Shown piece by piece: positions 1 through 8,928 of a stretch of DNA of 64,000 nucleotides (positions are counted from its first letter, which is position 1; each line of letters starts with the position of its first letter). Made by a program: the position numbers and the translations under genes. The notes beneath the pieces were generated by a model. That model had not been told where the DNA came from. It saw nothing but the letters and a program-made list of their open reading frames with translations, and did not search any database. Origin of the DNA: Plantactinospora soyae (GTDB taxonomy: Bacteria > Actinomycetota > Actinomycetes > Mycobacteriales > Micromonosporaceae); the NCBI RefSeq assembly GCF_014874095.1, contig NZ_JADBEB010000001.1, forward strand, positions 4,774,001 through 4,838,000, written 5' to 3'.

Positions 1-33
1 GGCGCGGACCCGGAAGCCGACGCGGAGCCTGGC

Positions 34-1761
34 GTGCGTACGCGCCGCCGGCAGGACGCGTTGGTGTGCCTCGTCTACCTCGCGCTCTCCGGCTGGGTGA
101 CCGGGCGGCTGTGGCTCGGCCTCGGCGACCGGATGACAGACGGTGGGAAGGGCGGCAACGAGGACATCCGCCTCTTCGAGTGGTACCTCGCCTACGTGGC
201 GCGCGCTGTCCGGCACCTTGACAACCCGTTCTTCAGCCAACTGCAGAACGCGCCGGACGGTGTCAACCTGATGGGCAATACCGGGATGGTGGGTCTCGGC
301 GTACCGCTCGCCCCGGTGACCTGGTTGTTCGGCCCGACGGTGACCGCCAACCTCATCGTCTGCCTCGCGCTGTTCGCCACGGCTTCCGCGTGGTACTTCG
401 TGCTCTCCCGGTACCTGGTGTCGTCGCCGCTCGCCGCCGCGCTGGGCGGGGCGCTCTGTGGCTTCAGCCCCGGCATGGTGGCACACACGAGGGGACACCT
501 GAACTTCATCGCCCAGTTCCTGATCCCCCTGATCATCGCGCTGGCCCTCCGCCTGCGTGAACCGGGCCGGCACCCGCGCCGTGCCGTACTACTCGGGATT
601 CTGGTCGCCTGGCAGGTGCTCATCGGTGAGGAGGCGATCTTCCTCTACTGCCTCGCGTCGGGCGTCTTCGTGGCCGCGTACGCGCTGCTGCGGCCGGGCG
701 AGGTGCGCGAGCTGGCGCCGCGCTTCCTGACCGGGCTCGGGCTGGCGGCCGGTACGGCGCTGGTGCTGCTGGCGTACCCGTTGTGGCTCCAGTTCTTCGG
801 GCCGCAGTCCTACCAGACGGTGCCGTTCGTCTCCGGCCACGGCGCGGACCTCGCCTCCTATCTGGCCACCCCGCAGCTGGCGCTCACCGGCAGCCAGTCG
901 GCCAACGTCGACCTGGCGCTCAACGCGGCCGAGGAGAACACCTTCTACACCATTCCGTACGTCGTGCTGGCCTGCGTCGTCGCGATCTGGCTCTGGCGGT
1001 CGACGATGGTCCGGGCGCTGGTGGCGACCGCAGGGGTCCTCGTCCTGCTGTCGCTGGGCAAGACGCTGGAGGTCGCCGGCCAGCACACCGGCGTACCGCT
1101 GCCGTGGCGGGTGCTCGCCGAGCTGCCGGTGCTGGATTCCGTGTTGCCGGCGCGCTTCGGGCTGGTCGTGGGCACGATCATGGCGATCCTGACCGCGCTC
1201 GGCGTCGACGCGGCGGTGACCCGGCTGCGCGAAGGCGAAATCGGCGCCGTCCGGGCGCCACGACTCGTCGCCGGTGGGCTGCTTCTCGCGGTTCTCCTGC
1301 CGCTGCTGCCCCGACCGGTGCCGACGATCCCGGTGGGCTTTCCGGTGCCCGACTTCGTGACCTCGGGACAGTGGCGGCCGTACGTCCGGGACGGTCGTTC
1401 TCTCGTACCGATCCCGTTCCCCGATGTGAAGGACGCGAGTGGCCTGCGCTGGGCCGCGATCACCGGGGTGCCGTTCGCCGTACCCGGTGGATACTTCCTC
1501 GGCCCCGACGCGGAGGGGCACGGCCGGTTCGGCCCGCCACCGCGCCCCACGTTCGAGTTGTTGAGCGATGTCGCGGCGACCGGGGAGCGGGCCGAGGTGT
1601 CCGATGCCGACCGGGCGAACGCGCGCACCGATCTCGCGTACTGGCGGGCGGACGTGGTCGTGTTGGGCCGGCACCGGTACGCGGACACGCTGCGCGAGAC
1701 GCTGGACGCGCTGCTGGGGCCGTCGCGACGAGTGTCGGATGTCTGGCTGTGGGACGTGTAG
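34..1761 (+). CDS. Polytopic membrane protein, GT-C glycosyltransferase-like
   Basis: A 575-residue protein with roughly ten hydrophobic segments and short loops, ending in a soluble C-terminal part of about 150 residues. The first extracytoplasmic loop carries acidic residues followed by an NPFF...APDGVN pattern (about residues 40-75). That layout is typical of GT-C-fold membrane glycosyltransferases that use polyprenyl-phosphate sugars, but no specific family or sugar can be named. The GTG start has a GGAG six bases upstream. The frame is open back to base 1, so the true start could lie outside the window. The next gene follows after 14 bases and may be co-transcribed. Confidence 0.6.
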   Translation: MRTRRRQDALVCLVYLALSGWVTGRLWLGLGDRMTDGGKGGNEDIRLFEWYLAYVARAVRHLDNPFFSQLQNAPDGVNLMGNTGMVGLGVPLAPVTWLFGPTVTANLIVCLALFATASAWYFVLSRYLVSSPLAAALGGALCGFSPGMVAHTRGHLNFIAQFLIPLIIALALRLREPGRHPRRAVLLGILVAWQVLIGEEAIFLYCLASGVFVAAYALLRPGEVRELAPRFLTGLGLAAGTALVLLAYPLWLQFFGPQSYQTVPFVSGHGADLASYLATPQLALTGSQSANVDLALNAAEENTFYTIPYVVLACVVAIWLWRSTMVRALVATAGVLVLLSLGKTLEVAGQHTGVPLPWRVLAELPVLDSVLPARFGLVVGTIMAILTALGVDAAVTRLREGEIGAVRAPRLVAGGLLLAVLLPLLPRPVPTIPVGFPVPDFVTSGQWRPYVRDGRSLVPIPFPDVKDASGLRWAAITGVPFAVPGGYFLGPDAEGHGRFGPPPRPTFELLSDVAATGERAEVSDADRANARTDLAYWRADVVVLGRHRYADTLRETLDALLGPSRRVSDVWLWDV

Positions 1762-1775
1762 CCCCGGAGGGCGGT

Positions 1776-2351
1776 ATGGACGAGTCGGAAGAGCCGCGCC
1801 GGAGTCGCCGGGGACTGTGGCTGACCGCCCTGGTGGTTGTCGTGGTGGCCGGCGTCGGCCTCTACTTCTATTCGAGAGGCGGCGAAACGACCGGCTACTC
1901 CTGCGCGGTGGTCTTCTCGGCCGGGGACGAGGCGGGACGGCAGCGGGCCCTGGAGCTGTGTCACCGCAAGCAGCGCGACATGGCGCGGCGGGCTCCGATC
2001 TCCTCGCGCGGCCCGGTCGGCTACGAGGGCACTGCGGAACTCATGAGCGAGGCCGTCTCCCGCGGTGTCTGGTGCCCGACGCCCGGCGATCCGAGCTGTC
2101 ACCAGTCCCGGCCGACCCGGGCGGCGACGGCCACCGACGTGGCGGCGGCCGAGCGCGCCCTGACCCAGGCAGGGCTCGCCGACAGCGTGGTGCGGGTGGC
2201 TCAACCCGACGATCCGGCCCCCGACGGCGCTCTGGTGTACGCGCTGCGGATGGGCGACGGCTGTGTGGTCGGCTACCTCGAACTGGGGCGTGGCGACGGC
2301 GACCACCTGGTCGGTGGCCTCCTGCCCAACGGGCAGTGTCTGACCTCGTAG
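1776..2351 (+). CDS. Membrane-anchored hypothetical protein
   Basis: A 191-residue protein not recognised by family. It has a basic N-terminus (RRSRR), one transmembrane helix at about residues 14-31 (LTALVVVVVAGVGLYFY), and an extracytoplasmic domain with at least five cysteines (for example YSCAVVF, ELCHRK, WCPTPGDPSC and GQCLTS). These could form disulfides outside the cell. The start is ATG with GGAGG five bases upstream, 14 bases after the preceding membrane protein, so the two probably form an operon. The domain is likely exposed on the outer face of the membrane; its function is unknown. Confidence 0.6.
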   Translation: MDESEEPRRSRRGLWLTALVVVVVAGVGLYFYSRGGETTGYSCAVVFSAGDEAGRQRALELCHRKQRDMARRAPISSRGPVGYEGTAELMSEAVSRGVWCPTPGDPSCHQSRPTRAATATDVAAAERALTQAGLADSVVRVAQPDDPAPDGALVYALRMGDGCVVGYLELGRGDGDHLVGGLLPNGQCLTS

Positions 2352-2444
2352 GACGAGCACACGAACGGGCTGTCACGGACGGCTGTCACGGGCGGCCACC
2401 TGGTGGACATCTCTTCTTCGACGACGACGTGAAGGAGGGCCACG

Positions 2445-3110
2445 ATGGTGATCTTGGATAGTGACCGGCCAGACGATCTGCTGCGCTCTGCGGCACCGCC
2501 CGTCCGGCTGGACCCGGACGGGGAACTCGGCGACATCCTGCATCATTTGGCGACCGAGGTGGTCCGGGCGCAACCCGCGAGGTCGCGCCGGAGGAGCCCG
2601 TCCGGCTTCCTGGGGCGCTGGCGTCGGCTGTGGCCGGTGCCGGTGGGCGCGGCGGCGGTGCTGCTGACCGCGGCCGCCGGCTTCGCCGTCTGGCACGACT
2701 CCGCGTCGCCGGACTTCGCGCGGGCACTCGACGACTACAGCGCCCAGCTTCCGCTGCCGCCGGGCACGGACCGGGCCGCCTACCTCGACCAGGTACGCGA
2801 TCAGGGCCTGGAGCGACCCGCCCAGGTCTCCGACCTCGGGGTACGGAGCATGGTCAGCGGCTACGGGGTGTGCACCTGGCTGGCGGCGTGGAACGTCCGG
2901 TACGACGCGGGCGACGCCGCCGCCACTGCCGAGGCGGTCGAGGCGTTGCGGCTGGCGATCGCGGCTCCGGCGATCCGGGCCACCGACGGCGGCGGGGTGG
3001 TGGCGGCTCTCGGGCAGGTCGTCGAGGCCGCCGCTCGTGGTGACCGGGTCCGGGTCGCCGCCGAACTCGACGGCAACTGCGCCGGCCTGCCCCTGGACGG
3101 CATCCGATGA
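2445..3110 (+). CDS. Single-pass membrane protein, putative partner of ECF sigma factor
   Basis: A 221-residue protein with a cytosolic N-terminal part of about 60 residues, one transmembrane helix (about 66-84, VPVGAAAVLLTAAAGFAV) and an extracytoplasmic alanine-rich domain with two cysteines. It starts at ATG with AAGGAGG six bases upstream. Its stop overlaps the start of the downstream sigma factor gene (ATGA), so the two are translationally coupled. That coupling and the topology suggest an anti-sigma or sensor role. However, no zinc-containing anti-sigma motif (HxxxCxxC) is seen, and the gene order is the reverse of the usual sigma then anti-sigma. Confidence 0.6.
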   Translation: MVILDSDRPDDLLRSAAPPVRLDPDGELGDILHHLATEVVRAQPARSRRRSPSGFLGRWRRLWPVPVGAAAVLLTAAAGFAVWHDSASPDFARALDDYSAQLPLPPGTDRAAYLDQVRDQGLERPAQVSDLGVRSMVSGYGVCTWLAAWNVRYDAGDAAATAEAVEALRLAIAAPAIRATDGGGVVAALGQVVEAAARGDRVRVAAELDGNCAGLPLDGIR

Positions 3111-3643
3111 CCGGATCGGTGCACCAGCCGGCCGAGACCCGGTTCACCGGGCTGATGAACGATCACGGTCGAGCCGTACTCGGCTATCTTGCCCGGCGTA
3201 CCGACCCGCCGCATGTCGGCGCGGACCTGATGGCCGACGTCTTCGTCGTCGTCTGGCGGCGCCTCGACGAGGTGCCGGCCGATCCGCCCCAGGCGCGGGC
3301 GTGGCTGATCGGGATCGCCCGGGGTGTCCTGGCCAACCACCGTCGCGGTGCCGCCCGCCGCAACCGCCTCGCCGACCGGCTGCGCCAGCACCTGCGGAAC
3401 CAACCGGACGCGGTTCCCGACGACAGCACCTCGGCCGTACGTGCGGCGCTGGATCGGCTCAGTGCCGAGGACCGGGAACTGCTGACCCTCGTCGCCTGGG
3501 AGGACCTGACTCCCAGCCAGGCCGCCGCCGCCCTGGGACTGTCTCCGGCGACGACCCGCAAACGACTCGAACGCGCCCGCGCCCGGCTGCGGGCCGCGCT
3601 CGACTCGGAGGAATCGGCCCGGACGACCACCGCCCGCAGGTGA
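3107..3643 (+). CDS. RNA polymerase sigma factor, ECF/sigma-70 family
   Basis: A 178-residue protein with the two-domain ECF layout. Region 2 spans about residues 12-75 (FTGLMNDHGRAVLGYLARR, then DVFVVVWRRLDEVP). Region 4 spans about residues 113-165, with the helix-turn-helix LTPSQAAAALGLSPATTRKR that contacts the -35 element. It directs RNA polymerase to a small regulon. It starts within the last codons of the upstream membrane protein gene (ATGA overlap). A strong hairpin follows directly. The cognate promoter cannot be identified from this window. Confidence 0.85.
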   Translation: MTGSVHQPAETRFTGLMNDHGRAVLGYLARRTDPPHVGADLMADVFVVVWRRLDEVPADPPQARAWLIGIARGVLANHRRGAARRNRLADRLRQHLRNQPDAVPDDSTSAVRAALDRLSAEDRELLTLVAWEDLTPSQAAAALGLSPATTRKRLERARARLRAALDSEESARTTTARR

Positions 3644-3650
3644 GCCCCAC

Positions 3651-3693
3651 CCGGACGGCGGATCGACGGCTGGGCGCCCGAACCGCCGTCCGG
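3651..3693. terminator. Inverted repeat after the sigma-factor gene
   Basis: CCGGACGGCGG and CCGCCGTCCGG form perfect 11-bp arms around a 21-base loop, beginning eight bases after the sigma-factor stop. No U-tract follows, as is usual for actinobacterial terminators. It would also terminate the leftward small ORF that ends at 3698. Confidence 0.6.
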
Positions 3694-3697
3694 GGTC

Positions 3698-3847
3698 TCA
3701 GACCGCTGCCGCCGTCCCGGTGACGTCCGCCAGCGCCTCGGCACCGCCACTGCCTGCCTTCGGAGGGTCGGTGGCGCCTCGGCGGGAGTCGCAGGGGTTG
3801 GACTCGTCGTCCGAGCCGTCGTCCGTCAGATCGCTGAGGTCGTACAA
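3698..3847 (-). CDS. Possible small acidic peptide (49 aa)
   Basis: A leftward TTG start is preceded by GGAAAGG at six bases and gives a 49-residue peptide. The N-terminal half is strongly acidic (YDLSDLTDDGSDDESNPCD, one cysteine). A Gly/Ala/Thr-rich tail ends in TGTAAAV. The peptide ends just before a strong hairpin. It lies in a comparatively AT-rich stretch (about 3830-3960) that would otherwise be an unexplained 437-base gap between the sigma factor and the pectate lyase. The YDLSDL start is faintly like leader regions of ribosomally made peptides, but no modifying enzyme is adjacent. It may be spurious. Confidence 0.3.
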   Translation of the reverse strand: MYDLSDLTDDGSDDESNPCDSRRGATDPPKAGSGGAEALADVTGTAAAV

Positions 3848-4080
3848 TTCACGCCTTTCCAGTCGCCGATACCGTAGGCGGAGGCTATGCGGCGGAACTG
3901 GATGGCGAATGGACGACATCTGGATGAGACCGTGATGTCGGTCAATGTCTTTATCGTGCTTGTGTGTCCCGGATCTGGTGTCCGCGGAGTGCCCTGCCGG
4001 ATGGCGGAGCAGCACTGCTCCGCCACCCGGTCATGCCGGTGGCCTTCCGGTGTGCCCCCGGGCGCCGGCCCGGACGGCGA

Positions 4081-5730
4081 TCAGATTCGGGCGCCCAGGT
4101 TGGCGTAACTGACAGGTACCAGGAAGTTCGAGCTCCGGATGCTGCCGTCGGCGTTGCGCGGCCCGGTGAGGGTCGACGGGTCGGTGCTGGCGAGGTCGGC
4201 CGCACTCCAGGAACTCTTGATGTTCCAGGAGTTTCCGGTGGCGGTGGAGGAGCCGAGCGAGACGCCCGCCCCGTTGGCCACGGCGAGGTTGTTGGTCAGC
4301 CGCGACGTCGAGTTGCCGAACTTGAAACCTCCGTCGCCATTGCGCCAGGCGCTGTTGCGTTCCACCACGATCGTTCCCGGGTTGCCGTTGTCGATGACAC
4401 CTCCGACCGCGTTGTCGAAGGCGTAGCTGTTCCGAATGGTGTGGTTCGCCGGCGGGTCCGGGTCGCCGCCACCCATCTTGAAGCCATTGCCGTCACCGGT
4501 GTAGCCGGGGAGGTTCCAGCGGTTGAAGCCGTTGCCCCACGCCGCCGAATTCTCGATCACGATCGGAGAGGTGAACAGCCAGGCGTCGAAGCCGTCGTCG
4601 GAGTTGTTCCACAGTCGCGCGCCACGAACGACGTTCCCGTTGCCCGAGCCTTCCTTGATCGCCAGCCCGTCGGCACTCTCGCCGTTCTTGCGCGGATCAC
4701 GGTTGCCGTAGGCGTCGAGGTTGAGCACCTGGTTGTTGCTGGCCGCACCCTGGATCTGCAACCCCGACTCGTAGTTGTCCCGGGTGACGAGCCGGTCGAA
4801 GATGTTGTTGTTGCAGTCGCGGCAGAAGATCGCGTACGGCCCGTGGATGATTTCGACGCTCCGTACCCGCCAGTAGTCGGCCTCGATGTGCAGCACCCCG
4901 CGTTCGAGGTTGGGGATGCTGCCGTCCAGCGGAGCCGGGGTGTGCGGCAGGTTCTCGCCGTCGAGGATGACCCTTTCGCCGTTGTAGCTGGTGATCGTGT
5001 ACGGATTGGCGGAGGTGCCGTCCTTCATGATCCGTACGTTGGTGCTGAACTGGTAGGTGCCGCCCCGCAGGGCGATCGTGGTACCCGGAGTGGCCAGGGT
5101 GACCGCCCGGCCCAACGTCGCCAGTGGTGCGCCCAGCGTGCCCGGGTTGCCGTCGTTGCCGTTCGTCGCCACGATCAACGAGTTCGTCGGCGGCGCACTG
5201 GTGGCCGGCGGGCTCGTGGTCGGTGCCGGGCTGGTCGGGGGCGGGCTGGTGGGCGGCGGCGGGCTCGTGGTCGGGGGCGGGCTACCCGGTGGCGGGCTGG
5301 TCGGGCCGACCAGCCCGGTGCAGGCCGTGCCGTTGAGCGAGAAGCCCGACGGGACCGGGTTGGCAGAGTTGTTCCAGGTGCCGTTGAAGCCGCCGCCCAC
5401 GGTCGCGCCGGTGGGGATGGACGCGGTGTAGTCGACGTTGCGGGCGGACACCGTGCCGCTGGCCGGGTCGGCGGTGAAACCCCAGGACTGGGTGATCGCC
5501 TGGCCGCCGGTGAAGGTCCAGGTCAACGTCCAGCCGTTGATGGGCTCACCGAAATTGGTGATCGAGAGGTTGGCCCCGAAGCCGCCCGTCCACTGCGAGG
5601 CGACCGCGTACGAGACCTGGCAGCCGGCGGCCGCCTGGGCGGAGAGCGCGGGCAGCGCACCGGCTCCCGCAGCGGTGACCACCGCCATCGCCGCCGTCAC
5701 CAGCACCGATCGGCACCGTCGTCGAGACAT
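4081..5730 (-). CDS. Secreted pectate lyase-like beta-helix protein with CBM2
   Basis: The 549-residue protein begins with a signal peptide (RRRCRSVL..., hydrophobic to about residue 32, AQA cleavage region). A cellulose-binding CBM2 domain follows (about 36-137, opening CQVSYAVASQWTGGFGA, closing Cys in NGTAC). A Pro/Thr/Ser linker (about 140-185) joins it to a right-handed parallel beta-helix catalytic domain with repeated Asn-rich turns and the PL9-like segments NNSDDGFDAW and DGNGFKMGGG. It should cleave polygalacturonate outside the cell and bind plant cell wall cellulose. ATG at 5730 is chosen because AAGGAG lies seven bases upstream; longer starts lack this. It appears monocistronic. 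Confidence 0.85.
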   Translation of the reverse strand: MSRRRCRSVLVTAAMAVVTAAGAGALPALSAQAAAGCQVSYAVASQWTGGFGANLSITNFGEPINGWTLTWTFTGGQAITQSWGFTADPASGTVSARNVDYTASIPTGATVGGGFNGTWNNSANPVPSGFSLNGTACTGLVGPTSPPPGSPPPTTSPPPPTSPPPTSPAPTTSPPATSAPPTNSLIVATNGNDGNPGTLGAPLATLGRAVTLATPGTTIALRGGTYQFSTNVRIMKDGTSANPYTITSYNGERVILDGENLPHTPAPLDGSIPNLERGVLHIEADYWRVRSVEIIHGPYAIFCRDCNNNIFDRLVTRDNYESGLQIQGAASNNQVLNLDAYGNRDPRKNGESADGLAIKEGSGNGNVVRGARLWNNSDDGFDAWLFTSPIVIENSAAWGNGFNRWNLPGYTGDGNGFKMGGGDPDPPANHTIRNSYAFDNAVGGVIDNGNPGTIVVERNSAWRNGDGGFKFGNSTSRLTNNLAVANGAGVSLGSSTATGNSWNIKSSWSAADLASTDPSTLTGPRNADGSIRSSNFLVPVSYANLGARI

Positions 5731-6164
5731 GAGGAAACTCCTTAGCGGGTTGGGGACCAGTGGGATCGGAACACGAGCGCGGACCTTCCGGAACGGGGTG
5801 GACACGGTGCGCGCCCATCACCCCGTAGACGGCGACGAGCGACGCGCCGCCGGAGGCGGCGGCACTCTGGTAGATGCACCGGCGGCCCGACAGATAACAG
5901 AAACCGACAAGAAAGACGTACGCCGCTGCGGGCGCTCAGCGCCGACCCGTACGTCCGGCCGGCCCGGTCAGGGCGTTCGTGGCGAAACGGCCTCCGGTCT
6001 GGTCCGGAGGCTGAATCAGGCGGACCGGGCGGCTGCGCCGAGCGATTTCGGGGTGTCGTCGAGCGCCGGTCTCAGGGCCGGGCCGGCCTGCTCATAGGGT
6101 TGGGACAACCGATCCAGCAGTGCGGCCCGATGAGCCGGCGCCGCCCCGACGGCGAAGGAGCGAT
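5731..6164. other. Intergenic region between divergent genes
   Basis: 434 bases separate the leftward pectate lyase and the rightward chorismate mutase. It should hold both promoters. The only clear signals are the pectate lyase ribosome-binding site and a promoter/palindrome candidate at 6095-6110. I see no convincing ORF. Confidence 0.5.
6095..6110 (+). promoter_or_regulatory. Candidate -10 overlapping a palindrome, upstream of chorismate mutase
   Basis: TAGGGT (TANNNT -10 type) at 6095-6100 overlaps GGTTG-GGA-CAACC (6098-6110), a 5-bp-arm inverted repeat. The placement, about 55 bases before the chorismate mutase ATG, is compatible with a repressible promoter. No -35 is convincing. Confidence 0.3.
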
Positions 6165-6527
6165 ATGGCCCTGCGAGCGATCCGAGGTGCGATCCAGGTC
6201 GAGGCCGACGAGCGGGAGTTGATCCTGGAGGCTACCGCCGAACTCGTCACCGAGGTCATGACCCGCAACGAGTTGATGATCGACGAGGTCGTCAGCGTGA
6301 TCTTCACCACCACCTCCGACCTGACGGCCGAGTTTCCGGCGGCTGCCGCCCGCAAGCTCGGCTTCGGGGAGGTCCCGCTGCTCTGCGCGAGCGAGATCGA
6401 CGTACCGGGGGCGTTGCCGAGGGTGGTACGGCTGATGGCGCACGTCGACACCGAGCGGACGCGCAGCGAGATCCGCCACGTCTACCTGCGGGGTGCCGTC
6501 GCACTGCGCCGCGACATCGCGCAGTAG
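6165..6527 (+). CDS. aroH: Chorismate mutase, AroH type
   Basis: A 120-residue protein of the AroH trimeric chorismate mutase family, which converts chorismate to prephenate for Phe/Tyr synthesis in the cytosol. Length and order match the family: an N-terminal RAIRGAIQVEADE strand carrying the active-site Arg, a central MTRNELMIDEVVSVIFTTTSDLTAEFPAAAARKLGF block, then VPLLCASEIDVPGALPRVVRLMAHV and a C-terminal HVYLRGAVALRRD. ATG at 6165 is preceded by GAAGGAG at four bases; the longer frame upstream has no comparable site. It appears to be a single gene with its own promoter. Confidence 0.92.
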   Translation: MALRAIRGAIQVEADERELILEATAELVTEVMTRNELMIDEVVSVIFTTTSDLTAEFPAAAARKLGFGEVPLLCASEIDVPGALPRVVRLMAHVDTERTRSEIRHVYLRGAVALRRDIAQ

Positions 6528-6645
6528 GCGCCCTCCCGCCGCCCCGGCGGTGGTGGTGGACCGGCGACCGTCGAGAGTGGACTCAAGTGGTTCTGACCCT
6601 GGCGGATCGCCGGCCATGCTGGCAGCCTTCCGTGGAGGATCGGCG

Positions 6646-7689
6646 ATGACCACAGGAGGTAGCACCATCAGCGCCCTGAAGGTTCTCTACGTCGGCGGCA
6701 GCGGGATCATCAGCTCCGCCTGTTCCCAGCTCGCGGTCGAGCGCGGCATCGAACTCACCGTGCTCAACCGGGGCACCACCACCCGCAGGCCACTGCCGGC
6801 GGAGGCGACCGTGCTGCGGGCGGACATCCGCGATCCGGACTCGGTCCGCGCCGCGCTGGGCGCCCGGGAGTTCGACGCGGTCGTCGACTGGATCGGGTTC
6901 ACCCCGGGCCAGGTCCGGACCAGCATGGAACTCTTCCGGGACCGCACCGGCCAGTACGTCTTCATCAGCTCGGCGTCGGCCTACCAGACCCCGCCCGCCC
7001 GGCTGCCGATCGTCGAGTCCACGCCGCTGCGCAACCCCTTCTGGCAGTACTCCCGGGACAAAATCGCCTGTGAGGACCTGCTGGTCCGGGCGTACCGGGA
7101 CGAGGGGTTCCCGGCGACGATCGTGCGCCCGTCCCACACGTACGACCGCACTCTCGTGCCGTTCGACGGTGGCTGGACCGTACTGGACCGGATGCGGCGG
7201 GGCCGGGAGATCGTCGTACACGGTGACGGCACCTCGCTGTGGACGCTGACCCATCACACGGACTTCGCCCGGGGACTCGTTCCGCTGCTCGGCCATCCCG
7301 GCGCGGTGGGGGACGTCTTCCACATCACCTCCGACGAGGTGCTGACCTGGAACCAGATCGCCGAGACGCTCGCCGCGGCGGCGGGAACGTCGGCCCGGAT
7401 CGTGCACGTGCCGTCGGACGCGATCGCGGCGGCCGACCCGAACTGGGGTGCTGCGCTGCTCGGCGACAAGGCGCACTCGATGGTCTTCGACAACTCCAAG
7501 CTGCGCGGACTGGTCCCCGACTACGTGGCGACCGTGCCGTTCGCGCACGGCGCGCGCGAGATGGTGGACTGGCACGACGCCGACCCGGCCCGGCGGCGGG
7601 TCGACGCCCGGCTCGACGCGGTGATGGACCGGCTCGTCGAGGCGTACCGGGCGCGGGACCTGGTTCCGGCCGGCGGGGACGCCGGGTGA
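6646..7689 (+). CDS. NAD-dependent epimerase/dehydratase family protein (SDR)
   Basis: A 347-residue extended SDR. The Rossmann motif is at the N-terminus (KVLYVGGSGIISSACSQLA, about 12-31), followed by NRGTTT at the second strand. The middle holds FISSASAY and a YSRDKIACE segment that supplies the Tyr-xxx-Lys catalytic pair. Near the C-terminus is a FHITSDEVLTWNQIAETLA region typical of the family. It most resembles NAD-dependent sugar epimerase/isoflavone-reductase-like proteins; the substrate cannot be deduced. ATG at 6646 has GGAGG seven bases upstream. It follows chorismate mutase by about 120 bases on the same strand, without an obvious functional link. Confidence 0.75.
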   Translation: MTTGGSTISALKVLYVGGSGIISSACSQLAVERGIELTVLNRGTTTRRPLPAEATVLRADIRDPDSVRAALGAREFDAVVDWIGFTPGQVRTSMELFRDRTGQYVFISSASAYQTPPARLPIVESTPLRNPFWQYSRDKIACEDLLVRAYRDEGFPATIVRPSHTYDRTLVPFDGGWTVLDRMRRGREIVVHGDGTSLWTLTHHTDFARGLVPLLGHPGAVGDVFHITSDEVLTWNQIAETLAAAAGTSARIVHVPSDAIAAADPNWGAALLGDKAHSMVFDNSKLRGLVPDYVATVPFAHGAREMVDWHDADPARRRVDARLDAVMDRLVEAYRARDLVPAGGDAG

Positions 7690-7728
7690 CGGGTTCCGGA
7701 CCGGAGGTTCTCGTCGACGCTTCCCTGG

Positions 7729-8685
7729 TCAGGCCCCGTCCGCCGGCCGGGCACCGCGGGCGCGTACCGAGTAGAGCCAGGCGTCGACCCGGGCGGTGTC
7801 GGGTACGGCGGGTAGCGGGGTGTGGGTGAGCGCGTCGTCCAGTTCGCCGTGCAGGGCGAGGCGCCAGCTCTCCACCGTCGACCAGCCGACCTCGCCCCGG
7901 CGTACGGCCAGCAGCCGGTCGCGGTACGCGCCGACGTCGAGGGTCAGCCGACCGTGCCGGAGCAGGTCGCCGGCCGAGAGCAGCAGCCGGAGCAGGTGCA
8001 TCACGTGCTTCCACCGGGGCTGGCCGTGCTGCCGCAGGTCGGCCTCGATCTTCTTGAACTGGCTCAGCACGTACCCGGAATAGGTCTGGTAGGCCAGTTG
8101 GGAGAGGAAGGCGGGTCGCAGCGCGAGGAGTTCCTCGCCCACCGGGGTGAGGGTGAGCACCGTGCCGGAGTGCAGCACCTCCAGCAGGTTCGGATTGGCC
8201 TTCAACGCCAGCTCGCAGAAGCGTTCGACCTCCCAGGAGAACTGGTCCGGTTCCGGCCCCTCGAGGTGGCTGGGCGGCTTGGTCAGCGACCAGAACGCCG
8301 GCGTGGGTGCGACGTAGACGCCCCGGATGTCGGTGTCGGATCCCTCGGTGTCCAGGCCGAAGGCCCGGGAGCCGACGACTGCGGCGTAGATGGTGTGCCG
8401 GGCCAGCAGGTCGGCTCCGTCCACGGCCGGCGCCCCGGCACCGACCGCCGCCCCGTGCTGGTGCGCCTTGCGCAGGGTGAGGTGTCCGCGCGGGCTCCGT
8501 AACCGTCGACCGTCGGCGAGCTGGACCAGGTAGTCGTCGGCCGGCTCGTCGTAGCCGACGACCCGACCGGTGGCGCCGCGCTGCACCCGTACGCCCTCGG
8601 TGTCGGCGGCGGTCTGCCGGAGCACCACCTGGGTACCGGCCGGTAGCTGGGGCGCCGACGGTGCTCTCCTCGACATGGCCGTCAT
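7729..8685 (-). CDS. Nucleotidyltransferase-domain protein
   Basis: A 318-residue protein carrying the polymerase-beta-type nucleotidyltransferase motif GSRAFGLDTEGSDTDIRG (about residues 108-125), with the paired acidic metal ligands of SDTD. A short SH3-like N-terminal part (RGATGRVVGYDEPADDYLVQLADGRR) precedes it, and an alpha-helical C-terminal half carries KHVMHLLRLLLSAGDLL. This matches a family of predicted nucleotidyltransferases of unknown substrate. Either ATG 8685 or ATG 8676 could be the start, and neither has a clear ribosome-binding site. It is divergent from the topoisomerase pair across a 243-base promoter region and convergent with the epimerase. Confidence 0.75.
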   Translation of the reverse strand: MTAMSRRAPSAPQLPAGTQVVLRQTAADTEGVRVQRGATGRVVGYDEPADDYLVQLADGRRLRSPRGHLTLRKAHQHGAAVGAGAPAVDGADLLARHTIYAAVVGSRAFGLDTEGSDTDIRGVYVAPTPAFWSLTKPPSHLEGPEPDQFSWEVERFCELALKANPNLLEVLHSGTVLTLTPVGEELLALRPAFLSQLAYQTYSGYVLSQFKKIEADLRQHGQPRWKHVMHLLRLLLSAGDLLRHGRLTLDVGAYRDRLLAVRRGEVGWSTVESWRLALHGELDDALTHTPLPAVPDTARVDAWLYSVRARGARPADGA

Positions 8686-8928
8686 GCTGCCGTACCCGCA
8701 GTCCCGCCCGGTACCGGGTTTCACACCGGTCCCGCAGCCCACCCGGATCACTCCTGTCGTACGCGGCGGCGACAATCGGGTGATGTTCCTCGCCACGCGG
8801 GCCGGTCGGGCCGGACGGTCCGCAGCCCCGACCGGGGTAGTGGGTACGCTCGCTACCGGCGTGGGGCCCGGCCCGACGGCCAGCGCCGACCACCGGCGCA
8901 CAACCGGCAATTCTGGGAGTTCACCTCG

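Noticed and set aside
945-2360. 471-codon leftward frame over the first two genes
   Set aside because: The translation is repetitive Arg/Ser/Thr without motifs, opposite well-formed membrane protein genes.
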